From contig JARVKI010000927.1 in the NCBI GenBank assembly GCA_036674765.1, positions 1 through 32,076 of the forward strand: a stretch of DNA of 32,076 bases. The letters run 5' to 3'. The position numbers and the translations under genes were made by a program. Of this stretch, positions 21,262-31,794 are shown piece after piece. The DNA comes from Seiridium cupressi (taxonomy: Eukaryota; Ascomycota; Sordariomycetes; Amphisphaeriales; Sporocadaceae). Below the pieces are notes generated by a model that saw nothing but the letters and a program-made list of their open reading frames with translations, searched no databases and was not told the DNA's origin. The stretch's first letter is position 1. Every line of letters begins with the position of its first letter.

Positions 21262-23136
21262 TTAAATAGACTTTGCCAATCTTTTATGGGCGCGGATGCG
21301 GATCGGGGCCTTCCACCACATAATGTAGTGCTTCGACTCCGCCACCCAGTCTTGTTTTGGAGTCAAGCTCTCCAAATCATAGGTGTAAAGGATTGTCGTG
21401 AGGGTAGGAGTCATCTGAAGGATGGCGAAGCTGAAGAAAGAGGAAGGAGCGATGTTAGAGCTTTATTGAATGATGCAAAAGACCTGGGGAAACATGTACA
21501 ATGCCGAATATAGACGAGGGAAATAAAACACTCACCTTCTCCCAATACATGCATGATACCCGAGAGAAAAAGGCTGGCTAGCCTCCTTGACATCCTTGTA
21601 GTTTGGATCGGTCCATCTCTCCGGAATGAATTCTTCAGGCTTCTCGAAATACTCTGGACTGTGAGATACCACCCAAGTGCACGTGTAAATCTCAGTTCCC
21701 TTGGGGACCCATTTGCCGTCGATCTGTGTACCAGGGGAGATTCTGGGGAAACCCTGTGCTCGAGAAGGATGAATACGGAGAGCCTCATTGATGACGGCCT
21801 GCAGGTAAGGCAATTGCAAGGCGGACGTGGAGTCGATTTCATCGTAGGACTTGTATCTGCTGCGGATCTCATCATTCAGCTTGGAAAGGACACGAGGCGT
21901 CTTGAGAGGGTAAAACAGAGCAGCTGCGGTGGTGGTTGCTGTTGTTTACCCACCAGCGAGACTTTGATACGGCCACATGATTAGCAATATTCTCTACCGG
22001 TGGACAGGGCCATCTCAAATATCTGCAGTCACTCACATAAGGGTTGAACCGTGCGCAGTCATCTCCTCTAAAGGCACTTCGCCGGTCTTCACTTTGGAGA
22101 CCAGGTTGGTGAAGAAGTCTCTCCGAGATGACTCGCTCTCGAGGCGTCTCTTAACTTTATCTCGACTGTATTGTGAGTGCTTCGCCTGAACCGACATGAC
22201 AGGAGAGGGCAGTAACCACTTGGCAAATGCTTTCAGTACATCAAACCGGCGGAGATTATCCATGAGGACGAAATCAGCCACATGCTGTAACACCATATCG
22301 ATCCAGAAGTGATGTTTCTCATCGGCGATGCACCCGAAACTTTCACCAAATGCCATTTCACCCAGAAGGTCAAATGCACTCATCTCGAACCATTCCACCA
22401 TATTGATACCATTATGTGACCTCTGACTGATGGGTCCAATTTTTCCAACGAAGTCATCGATGCATCGTCGCAAGATCTCTTCCTGTTGGGCTAACGCCTT
22501 AGCAGAGAAAGCAGCCGCCAAATGCTTCTTCTTAAGCGCGTGAACCTGGGGGTCGCGCTCAGATGCAATACATGCTGTCTTGAAACTACTGCCGATAATG
22601 TCATACAGTTCACTCTTGGAGCAGTACTGGCTGCCGGGAGGAGGAAAGCCGTAAATGTCTTTGTAAGACTGGAGAGACGAAAAGCTCAGCTCATTGGGTG
22701 AAACACGCACGGCATGACCTTTCATATTATTCTAGTATTAGTTGATGAACTCGTGTGGACAGTCTTATTAGAAGGGGCAACCTGCCATATTTTGCATGCA
22801 TCTTTTGCATATGCTCGTGGTGTTTACCACTCATTGTGTCCCACAGTTGCCATAACTAGGCGTTTCAGCATTCGAGGGAGTCTGTGCAAGGCATGCATTC
22901 ATGACAGAACGGTTGCTTACCAAAGTGGTGCGAGCTAGCAACGGCCCAGGGAACTTCGCAAGAGGATGGAAGTAGAGATTGTAGATGATGATACTGATCT
23001 GGTATGCAAGATACTTCATAGTGCCTTTCGTTAATAGATGTTTCTGAGTTTACATGATCGATTTACTTACTAGACTTCCCAAAATACCAGCCCAATGAGC
23101 CTTAAAGCTCTCAATTAACGATTCGCTCATTGCCAT
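21262..23136 (-). pseudogene. Cytochrome P450 monooxygenase with an in-frame TAA in the I-helix motif
   Basis: Six exons on the minus strand: 23136-23071, 23013-22921, 22855-22786, 22718-22037, 21961-21536 and 21430-21262, together 502 codons, the normal length for a fungal microsomal P450. The N-terminus is a membrane anchor followed by the proline hinge FHPLAKFPGP. The ExxR helix (E363-A-L-R366) and the haem-binding loop FSLGYHACIG with C442 are intact; His replaces the usual Arg two residues before Cys. General resemblance is to isotrichodermin-15-hydroxylase-like CYPs. Intron 3 (22785-22719) fits only with a GC-AG donor. Codon 309 (21948-21946) is TAA, exactly where the oxygen-activation motif A-G-G-[acidic]-T-T should carry its acidic residue. 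Everything else is in frame, which points to a young pseudogene, or less likely an error or allele. Confidence 0.85.
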
Positions 23137-24190
23137 GATAAATTTGATAGGCTATCAGATAGCGAGACTAGCGCCAAGACTGACGACAAGTAAATAGCGA
23201 ACGCAATACAAGCGAGGACTAAGGATTGAGCGCCACCGACAGGAGACTCCTGTATCTACGCTGGGAGGACCAAAAGCTGGCATTCTCAGCGGCAGACAAA
23301 TAACCGACGTATGGGTTGGTGCAGCAGGCTCTCAGTACCGCACAAATCATTAGATAATTGACGTCATAGTCCGAAAAGGGACATTGTGCAACAATATAGC
23401 GGCCATTTCCTGGTTCCCTTATTCGCCTCAATTGTTCCTGCATAACCACCGACCCCAAGATGAGCGACTGTCCACTCGTCCCCGGAAAACACCCGCATCG
23501 CTCTGCTTCGGCGACTACTGAAATCGGAAAGTGGGGACTTCTACTTTCAGTAATAAGGCCCCGTTCATGATTGGCCACTAGAAGATGCATCACAGGTAAG
23601 AAGTAACGGTTAGTTCAATCTGCAGCATGTATCGTCGGACATTGAGGTTGATTTATCTCCGACAACTCGCATGCGCGGGACCAAGGGAGGATGCCAACTG
23701 TCAGATCTACTAAATTGTCGGGTCCCGATGGGAGTTGGCGAGACCGGTCTCATCTACATCAAAGCACCTTTCTGAATCTCCTCCGAGCATCTAACGATGA
23801 TTGGATGATCTAGCAGATAGTGACCTGTCTGGCCGAGCGCGGTGTCATATGCAGAGTACCTTGTGCCGCATATTTCGCTTCAGCATGTTATAATGTTGTG
23901 AACCAGCCCAGAACCGGCTCATATGGCATGATGCTGACGACGTGTCGGGCACGACCGTTATGATATATCTCCGCATTGTAACTCTATCATGTGCAGCTAC
24001 AGGCATCTGCCCACGGCAAGTTGAACGTGGGTCGGTGTAGCCGAGCTCCCACGCGAGTGACCCTTTTTGGGCTACCTCAAGTCCGTGTGAGAATGATATG
24101 GTACGATCTGATAAGGTGGTCTCCTATACATCCGTATGCCGGACAGCACAACACCGCATTAGGTTCTCTTGCTGCCGATAAGGTTTATTA
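23137..24190. other. Upstream region of the P450, no firm gene
   Basis: About 1 kb of normal base composition between the P450 start and the AT-rich block. A minus-strand frame of about 123 codons (23590-23219) has no recognisable domain and is not called. The third palindrome lies here. Confidence 0.55.
23718..23728. promoter_or_regulatory. Palindromic TCGGGTCCCGA site (AflR-like), copy 3
   Basis: Exact copy of the 17756 palindrome, 582 bp upstream of the P450 ATG. It may also have served a gene further right that is now replaced by the AT-rich block. Confidence 0.6.
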
Positions 24191-25095
24191 GTAGTATTCT
24201 CCTTTTAATTATTACTTAATTATATATTAATTTAAATAGAGTTAAAAGGGCGTTATTAACTCGAGTAAGTTTATATATTTTTTACTTTTATTTATAATTT
24301 ATTTATAATTATAAATAAATAAAATTTATTATATTTTAAAATTAATTTATTTATTCCGGTTTTTATAATAAGTTTTATTAAAAAGTTTTTAAATTTTATT
24401 TTAATTTTTAAATATTTTTTTATAATTTTTATTACGGGTTATTTTATAAAAGAAAATATAACGATTATATTATTAATAAAATATATAATATAAAATAAAA
24501 ATATTAAATTTTAATAAATAAAAATATAATTATTAAAATTTAATAAATTTTATTTATAAATAAAATAAATATTTAAATTAATTATTAAAATAATAATTAT
24601 TTATATAAAAAACGTTTATTATAACGTTTTTATATATTAAACGGGTTATTTTTTACGTTAATTAATATAAAACGATTAATTTTTTAACTTTTTTAATTTT
24701 TAAAAATAATAAAAACTTATAATAAAATAAATTTAATTATTACGGTATTAAAACGTTATTAATATATTAAAAGTATAACGTTTATAAAAAGCTGTTATAT
24801 TAATTTAAAATTTAATTTCCTCTTTTTTTCTTTGTATAATAATAATATATTAAATTATTAATATATAAAACTGTAATATTAATTTTAACTATTTAAACGC
24901 GTAAAAAAAACCCGAAATTTAACGCGCGCCGCGTTATAATAATTTATAAAGTCTTTTAAAATACATTTAAAATACGCGAATAAAGCTAAATTTCTTAACG
25001 CGATATAATATTTAATTTTATAATTTTAATAAAATTAATTTTTTAATAAGTAAAATTTTAATTTATATAATAATTATAAATTTTAATCGAATTAT
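24190..25095. repeat. AT-rich, RIP-like DNA left of the chromovirus
   Basis: Base composition falls abruptly near 24190 from roughly balanced to overwhelmingly A/T. CpA and TpG are scarce while CpG persists in short clusters such as AACGCGCGCCGCG near 24920. No open frame or terminal repeat can be made out. It is probably another RIP-degraded repeat, or a flank mutated by spreading RIP. Confidence 0.6.
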
Positions 25096-25690
25096 TATTA
25101 CGAACGTAACCCGGTTAGAGCACGGATTATAACCGGCAGGTAATAAATAGGCGCTTAATACCCTTAATTTAGAGGAATGTTTACACTAATAAGTGGTGGG
25201 TATTACTATCCAATTAGACGGTAAAACCCCTAATTAAAAGTATTTAAAGCTAACACGTTAAATAAATATAAATAAATATAAGCAAACTAAATTAATAAAG
25301 GAATAAATAGATATATATATAATAAACGTTTTTTATATAAATAGTTATTATTTTAATAATTAATTTAAGTATTTATTTATTTATAAATAAGGCTTATTAA
25401 GCTTTAACGATTATATTTTTATTTTTTAAAACTTAATATTTTTATTTTATATTATATACCTTATTAATATAAATTTAATATTAATATATTATCTTAAAAT
25501 TTATTTTAACGATAATATATTTGTTATATTTTAATTATTTTTATTTAAATATATATTCCGGTTTAAAAATTATTAAATAATATTTTATAAACGATAATAA
25601 CATTTTAAATTCCTAGCGAAAATAATATTAAAAATCTAATTAGCGGATTTAACGCCTTGCGCATAATATATTAAATATAATAATAATAGT
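25096..25690 (+). repeat. 5' LTR of the chromovirus (right end approximate)
   Basis: Its first 283 bp match 31795-32076 along the whole visible 3' copy, with small length differences at most. The 3' copy opens TGTTA and this copy TATTA, as RIP would change it. A TATATATATAATAAACG stretch near 25311 may be the old TATA region. The right end is not fixed because the other LTR is cut; gag coding starts near 25710, so the LTR ends before that. No primer-binding site is recognised with confidence. Confidence 0.8.
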
Positions 25691-25704
25691 AGGAGTTAGT
25701 AATA

Positions 25705-26640
25705 TAATTAGCTAACTTTTAATAAGTTTATAATGGCGTTCGCAGCGATAACTAATAGTTCGTCGAATAGATCGCGGCTATCCTTATTATGGCACTTATC
25801 GCTTATAAAACCAATTATAAAATGCTAGCACCGCAGTTTTATAATAGTAAAAACGGTAGCGTTTAAAGATTCTTTATTTAGGTAAAAGCATACTTACGCT
25901 TTTATAAAAATAGTATTAAAAGTAATTCCGATAAAATATTATATATTACCGGATTCTTAAAAGATAACGCTTTTAAATGGTTTAAACTAATTATAAGAGA
26001 TTATTTTAATAATAACGAAGATAATAAAAACGAAAAGATTAAAAGAGTTTTCGCTAATTATAATAAATTTAAACGACGTTTTAAAGCTATTTTTAACAAT
26101 TTAAACGAAATCCGTATAATAAAAAGGAAGTTTATATAATTTAAATAAAGGAATTTTACGATTAAATACGTATTAAAGTTTAAATAAATCGTTTTTAAAA
26201 TTAAATAAAACGACGATAATACCTTTATAACGCTTTTTTACGTAGGATTTAAAAAAAGTATTAAAAACGAAATTATTAAAAAAGATCGATTAAAAAACCT
26301 CGATATTTATATCGAGAAAATTATTAAGATTAATAATTATTTATACGAAAAATAACTTAAAAAGCGAGGGTAATTAAAAGGATTATAGACTAATGCGTGG
26401 ATACGGTTTTAAGCTAATACCAGCCGGCTACGATAAAATAATTAATATCGCCTAAAAAACGAATAACGCGGGAAAACATTTTATAAAGGATATAATGGAT
26501 TTATAAACCTCGACGTTATAAAGCGAGAGAATAGCAGGTACGATAAGAAATCGGTAACGTATTATAATTATAAAAGGATAAAACACTTCGCCAACGAATA
26601 CCGCTCGCCTAAAAAGGAGCGACCCTTTAAACCAGTCCTA
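25705..26640 (+). pseudogene. gag relic with retro-gag domain and CCHC knuckle
   Basis: The forward frame shows MLAPQFYNSKNGS, then KAYLRFYKNSIKS and ILYITGFLKDNAFKWF (about 25882-25980), the signature of the capsid-like retrotransposon gag domain of fungal Gypsy elements. Stops occur mainly where Gln would be expected. A basic region follows, then the zinc knuckle. The original start codon is not clear; the ATG at 25733 is in another frame. Confidence 0.85.
26560..26601 (+). other. RIP-destroyed CCHC zinc knuckle of gag
   Basis: Spacing x2-x4-x4 is kept, but the three Cys positions are Tyr codons: TAT 26560, TAT 26569 and TAC 26599. Only His (CAC 26584) survives. The sequence reads YYNYKRIKHFANEY. 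Confidence 0.85.
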
Positions 26641-27822
26641 AAAAGACGATAAATTAACCTTATTATAAAAAAACTAATTAAGTACGACGGCCTGTTTTGG
26701 ACGGTATACTATAACAATTAGTGCGTAACGCATAAATTAAATAAAAACGGAGCAGGATGGTACCCTATAATACCGGCTATTAAAACTATCGCGGTAATAG
26801 GAAGAAGCCCCGCGGAACGACGAATTAACGCTTACGGATACCTTACGTACTCCGACGAAAGCGGAGATAAATCAAACTAGAACTAAGTCATTATCCGCCG
26901 TATAGAATAATAGCAAAAGAAAGAAAGTTTAGATCGAGCCGACGTATTAAAGCTACGACTAATCAAAAAAAAAAACTAATAGAATTCCCGCTATAATACG
27001 GTAATCCGCCAGATATTAAAACGACTTTAAAACGTTAATTATCTTTAAAAGGTTATTTTATAGCGCCTTAAAACTTAAAAATATCTTAATAAAGGCTGCT
27101 ATAAAGGATAGATTCGAAGACGCTTATACCCCTTATACAGTGTTTAAAGACAACGCCTAGTTAGGAACGGGACACCCAAACTATATAAACTTATTATGGA
27201 TTGGCTATATCGACCGGTTATGTAATTAATACCTTAAAAAGAAATTAAAATATAAATTCTTTCCCGAAAGGCTGGAATTAAACCTTATCGGGACATTACA
27301 AGACGGAAGCTCAGCCTAGAGGCAGATTAGGGAATATAGTAAAGCAGGACGACTTTTAATTAGACTAAGATCCCCTTTACCTAGCATTACTATAAGCCAG
27401 TGGGAAAAAGGAGACGACCCCAAGGAATTAATCGAGAAAGCATTCGAAGAATAACGTAACGAAGAAATCGGATTACGAGTCTACGGAATTATAAATAGGG
27501 TTCGGATATAGCGACGAAATAAAAGACTAACGCCCCTTACGCAAATAATACTACGAATCTTTGCAAAGTCAAAAATAAGGCAGGAAGCCGACGAACGAGA
27601 ATACGACGAACCCTTAATATACCGAAGCCGAGAAAGTTTATATATAGATTACGCTTTTATTTATTAGGAAGTAAAAAATAGGAAAAAGCGACGACGATAT
27701 TACCGACGCGATAAACGTTTAAGAAACGATTAGAACTATATATAACAGGATAATAGCGGTTAGATATTAGGTTTTTATACGCTATAAAGACGAGCGTATA
27801 TAACTATTTTATAATTAAAGTG
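26641..27822 (+). pseudogene. gag-pol linker relic
   Basis: Same forward frame as gag and pol, less AT-rich than its flanks. It shows a segment CVTHKLNKNGAGWYP just after the knuckle (26719-26770), as seen after the knuckle in some fungal Gypsy gags, then a long charged linker without recognisable domains up to the protease. A second frame is also fairly open at 27113-27660; I take the frame shared with gag and protease as the real one because it runs directly into the protease motif. Confidence 0.55.
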
Positions 27823-28140
27823 CGGATTATAAATTAAAATATTAAGGCTTTAATTAATATAAAAGCTTAAAGGAATTTTATTTCGCTATAAATCGTTAAT
27901 AAATTTTAAATATTATAAAAATAAAAAAAAACGCTTTATTAATTTAAAATTATAAATAAAAAATTAATAACGTATAATAACGGAATTATTAATATAAAGA
28001 TTGCGTATATTTAGATTTATATTTAAAATTATAATAAAAGACTTATATACGATATTATAAAAATTATAAATTACGATTTAATTTTAAAGATACCCTAATT
28101 ATAAGCGAGTAATTTTTAAGTAAATTAAAATATAAGCCAG
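27823..28140 (+). pseudogene. pol relic: aspartic protease
   Basis: The active-site segment at 27847-27870 reads A-L-I-N-I-K-A-stop, where retropepsins have A-L-I-D-T-G-A. Asp, Thr and Gly codons have each changed by G to A or C to T. It is followed by NFISL and YNNGIINI in the same frame, as in fungal Gypsy proteases. Confidence 0.8.
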
Positions 28141-28266
28141 TTTTAATAAAATATATTAAAAAGAGATTTAACCTTTAAATAGCGCTTAATAAGAGGATTT
28201 TTAAGCAAAATTAAAATATTTAAATTTTACGTTATAATTAAAAATGTTAAGCCGGAATTTATAAAC

Positions 28267-29160
28267 GAAATACCCGAAAAGTATAAAGAGTTTAATAACT
28301 TATTTAATAAAAAATTAAATATAAAATTATTAATATATATAAAATTCGATTACGAAATACCTTTAAAAAAAAGTATAAAATTATATTTTATACTTATTTA
28401 TTTAATACGGTTATAATATAAGAAAGTATTTAAGAAATACTTTAACGAAATATTATTAAAAGGATAAATTAAAGAATTTATTTTACCCGTAAAATATTTA
28501 ATACTCTTTATATTAAAAAAAAGCAGGGATAAAAAGCTTAATTAAAAGCTTTATATCGATTATTAGAAACTTAACGAAATTATAATTAAAAATAAATACC
28601 TTTTATTATTAATTAAAGACCTGCGAGATAAATTACACGGTGCTAAATAGTTTACGGCTTTAAACTTGCTTAACGTATATAAATTAATTAAAATTAAAAA
28701 AAGCGACGAATAAAAAATAATATTCCGTAATAAATATAAATATTTTAAATATTTAATTATACCTTTTAAATTTACTAATATATTTACGAGTTTTTAAAAT
28801 ATAATTAATATAATATTATAAAATTTCTTAAATAAGTTCGTAATAATTTATTTCGATAATATATTTATATTTTTAAATATAATTAAGGAATATAAATAAT
28901 ACGTTATAATAATATTTAAAAAATTATAAAAAGTAAACCTTTTAATAAATTTAGAAAAAAGTGAATTCTATTAGCGAAAAGTTACTTTTGTAAAATACGT
29001 AATATCTTTAAAAAAAGTCCGAATAAAGGATTTTAAAATAATAATAATTAAAAAATAACTAACGTTTTAAAACGTTATAAATATACGATTCTTTTTAAAG
29101 TTAGTAAATTATTATAAGATATTTATTTTTAACTTTGTAAAAATAGGAAACTTTTTAACG
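28267..29160 (+). pseudogene. pol relic: reverse transcriptase
   Basis: The frame begins EIPEKYKEFNNLF and DYEIPL, followed by a finger/palm region with KKSRDKKLN and IKNKYLLLLIKDL. The catalytic YxDD box at 28849-28860 reads Y-F-D-N, so the second Asp is lost. Many Trp and Gln positions are stops. Order and spacing match Ty3/Gypsy reverse transcriptases. Confidence 0.88.
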
Positions 29161-29249
29161 AATTTAATTAAAAAAGACTTATTATTTTAATAAACTTATA
29201 CCGAATAATAAGCGTTTAAAGAACTTAAAAAAAGGATAATAAAAGAATT

Positions 29250-29500
29250 TATTATAATGATAATTAACTTTAATAAGGAATTTAAGGTTAAAACTAACGC
29301 GTCGAATTACGCGATCGGCGGCTAATTTAGCTAGCGAAGGAACGACGGGAAATCGCATTTAATCGCTTATTATTTTAAAAAGCTTAATAAATTAAAGCTT
29401 AATTATTAAATCTACGATAAAGAATTAATAGTAATTATTAAAATATTTAAAAAATGGAAATATTATTTTAATAGAATAATATATTAAGTTAAAGTTTATA
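29250..29500 (+). pseudogene. pol relic: RNase H
   Basis: The segment reads FNKEFKVKTNASNYAIGG, where Gypsy RNase H has two Asp residues in the TDASD motif; both are Asn here. LIAYYFKKLNKLKLNY and YDKELIVIIK follow, matching the domain's usual order. Confidence 0.85.
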
Positions 29501-29849
29501 CCGATTATAAAAACTTAATATCGTTTATTAATAATAAAAAATTTAATAAATAATAAATACGATGGTTAAAGTTTTTAATAGATTTTAATTTTATTATTAT
29601 TTATTAAAAAGGATTAAAAAACGGAAAAGCCGACGTATTAAATCGTAAATCGGATTATTTTTAAAAAGCGTTTAAAAAAAAATATATTATCTTTATAATT
29701 AATAAGGAAGGAAACTTTATATTAATTATAAACTTATACGCTATTAACTATATAATTATATAAGAAATATAAGTTAAGAAAATTAATAATAAATATTAAG
29801 GAATAAAGGTTTTAATATATTAAGGGAAAATATACCTTTTTAAAAATTT

Positions 29850-30640
29850 TTAAAAAGAATTTATTAAAGAATATTATAAATTATTATTTAACGGATATAT
29901 AAGAGTTTTTAAAACTATTAAAAGGATTTAATAATAATTTAATTACAAAAATTTAAAATAGCGTGTTTTTAAAGTTATTAAAAATTGCGACCTTTATAAT
30001 AAAGTTAAAGTATTTTAATATAAACCGTATAAAAAGTTATAATTAATAGTACTACTTAATAAAGTTTAAAAATCGATCGTTATAAACTTTATTATTAAAT
30101 TACTATTATTAAAAGAATTAATAACGAACGTAAAATATAATAATATCCTCGTTATTACGGAACGATTTACGAAATACGGGTATTTTATTTTATATAAAGA
30201 AGTAAGCGACGTTATAAAGCTTGTTTATATTATCTTTAAAATTATAATTAATTAATACGGGCTGTTAAACGAATTTATTTCCGATAAAAACAAACTTTTT
30301 ACGTTAAAATTCTAATAATCTTTTATATTATAATTAAAGATTAAATATAAATTATTTATAATATTTTATTTATAAATAAACGGATAAATAAAATAAATAA
30401 ATTAAGTATTTAAATAATATTTACGATATTACGTTAATTATAAATAGAATAATTAAGTATAATTATTATTAATTGTATAATTCGCTTATAATAACGCGAT
30501 TAGCGAGCTTATTAAAATATTATTATTTTACGTTAATTTTAAATATAACCCCGATTATATTAAAGAATTATTTTACGGTAAATAAACGTTTAAAACCATC
30601 GAATATATTAATAAATTTTAAATATTATAATAATCCTTAT
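29850..30640 (+). pseudogene. pol relic: integrase
   Basis: The HHCC zinc region near 29860-30005 keeps FNGY and NCDLY but has Tyr in place of both His residues and of one Cys. The catalytic core reads FIIKLLLLKEL, NILVITERFTKYGYF, and EFISDKNKLF near 30100-30300. A later AYNNAIS segment near 30485 is the conserved region before the C-terminal part. Stops replace Trp and Gln. Confidence 0.85.
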
Positions 30641-30959
30641 AATAAGAACTTTTATTTTTTTAATAACGAATAAAATAATATTATAATAAGAAAAGGATTA
30701 AAGGATTAATTTTTATAAAAAAAGATAAAGTTTATTTATTACGTAAAAACATTAAAATAAAGCGATTTAACGATAAATTTAATTTTAAAAAACTTAAACT
30801 ATTTAAAATCGATAAAGTTATTTTAAAAATTAACTTTAGGTTATCGTTATTTAAAATAATGCAAAACTATTTTATTATATACGTATTTTTATTTAAATTA
30901 GTATTTAAAAACGCTAAAATCGATATAACGCTAGAAATAAAAACTAATTAGCAAAAATA

Positions 30960-31110
30960 TAAAGTAAAAAAGATATTAAAGCACCGCAAAAAAAGGAAAG
31001 GCCTTTAATATTTAATTAAATAGAAAAATTACTTATTTAAAGAAAATATTTAAAAACTTAAAAAATATATTAAAGGTTATATTGCTTTTAAATAGTATTT
31101 TTGAAATTTA
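30960..31110 (+). pseudogene. Chromodomain relic at the integrase C-terminus
   Basis: The frame reads KKILKHRKKRKGL, stop, YLIK, stop, KNY, then a stop before KLKKYIKGY. The stops at 31021 and 31051 sit where chromodomains have conserved Trp (KWKGY and NTWEP). Such domains target chromoviruses to methylated histone H3. Confidence 0.75.
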
Positions 31111-31153
31111 TAAGGAAGTTAAAACTAAAAGGTTTTATTAAATTAACGCCGTT

Positions 31154-31354
31154 TTAATTAATTATAACACCCGCGGATTGCGTAAAGTTCGCTTTCGCCG
31201 CCTTAATAGCCTTTAGCTTTTTAATAGATTAGAACTTTTATTACGCTATTTAAACCCCTTTTACGCGCGCCGCGGTACGTATTTTCCTTAAACGAATAAG
31301 ACGATTAATCGCTTCGTTTATATTTTTGCGTATTTTTCGTTATGCCTTTTTTTA
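31154..31354 (-). pseudogene. Antisense coding relic between chromodomain and 3' LTR
   Basis: On the minus strand one frame reads RKIRKNINEAINRLIRLRKI, then RTAARVKGV and IKKLKAIKAAKANFTQSAGV before a TAA at 31156-31154. Stops inside it (31342-31340 and others) are TAA, the product of CAA under RIP. The basic, Leu- and Arg-rich coiled-coil-like character resembles small basic proteins I associate with fungal repeat DNA, but I cannot name a family. Its position, opposite in sense to gag-pol and inside the element, is unusual for Gypsy elements. Confidence 0.5.
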
Positions 31355-31777
31355 TTTTTCCTAAAGTTTTAAAAAGGAGGATTTAGCGTCCGCCTCCGCA
31401 CGTTTAAAACGATGATACTTTTATAAGACGGCTTTTATAAAAGTTATAAGAACGCTTAAACTATCGTATTTTATACCTTTATTTATATAAAACTTATAAT
31501 TCTTTATTTTTTTTATTATCTTATAGGGAAGCTTTTTGGAAAAATATTAAAAATACGGTATAGTTTTAAAAAAGTATATTTTAAACGAAGTAAAGAGGTT
31601 TACGCGGCGAATAAAAGAAGAAACGGGAAGATTTTTCTTTTATTTAGCTTTTTAAATACGATTTAATATAATAAGTACGCATTATAAAAACGAAGACGAA
31701 AAAAGGAATTTATTAAATTAATAAAATGGGTAGACGCAATTTATTTATAAGATTTTAGGCTTTAAAGGTTAAGTTTT

Positions 31778-31788
31778 AAAAAAGGGGA
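31778..31788 (+). other. Polypurine tract
   Basis: AAAAAAGGGGA lies 6 bp before the 3' LTR start, where plus-strand synthesis is primed in LTR elements. Confidence 0.7.
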
Positions 31789-31794
31789 CCTTAA

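Noticed and set aside
21923..21948. A tiny intron of about 26 nt (GTAAAC to GCAG) that would remove the P450 stop
   Set aside because: Far below any plausible fungal intron length, without a branch site, and it would delete the conserved I-helix residues.
20948..23136. P450-oxidase fusion protein
   Set aside because: The P450 has its own stop at 21264-21262 at the normal family end, and the oxidase stub lacks its FAD domain.
1444..23136. Functional link between the KDM5 demethylase and the metabolite cluster
   Set aside because: KDM5 enzymes do affect fungal metabolite clusters, but adjacency of a housekeeping chromatin gene about 7 kb away proves nothing.
23219..23593. Minus-strand frame of 124 codons upstream of the P450
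   Set aside because: No domain and no homologue I recognise; it lies in the P450 promoter region. Left as a weak possibility only.
27113..27660. Second fairly open frame in the gag-pol linker that might be an extra domain
   Set aside because: The frame shared by gag, knuckle and protease is equally readable and runs straight into the protease motif, so the other is probably a shadow.
30473..30673. 66-codon plus-strand frame in the AT-rich block
   Set aside because: It is out of frame with the integrase relic and reflects loss of G/C in RIP DNA.
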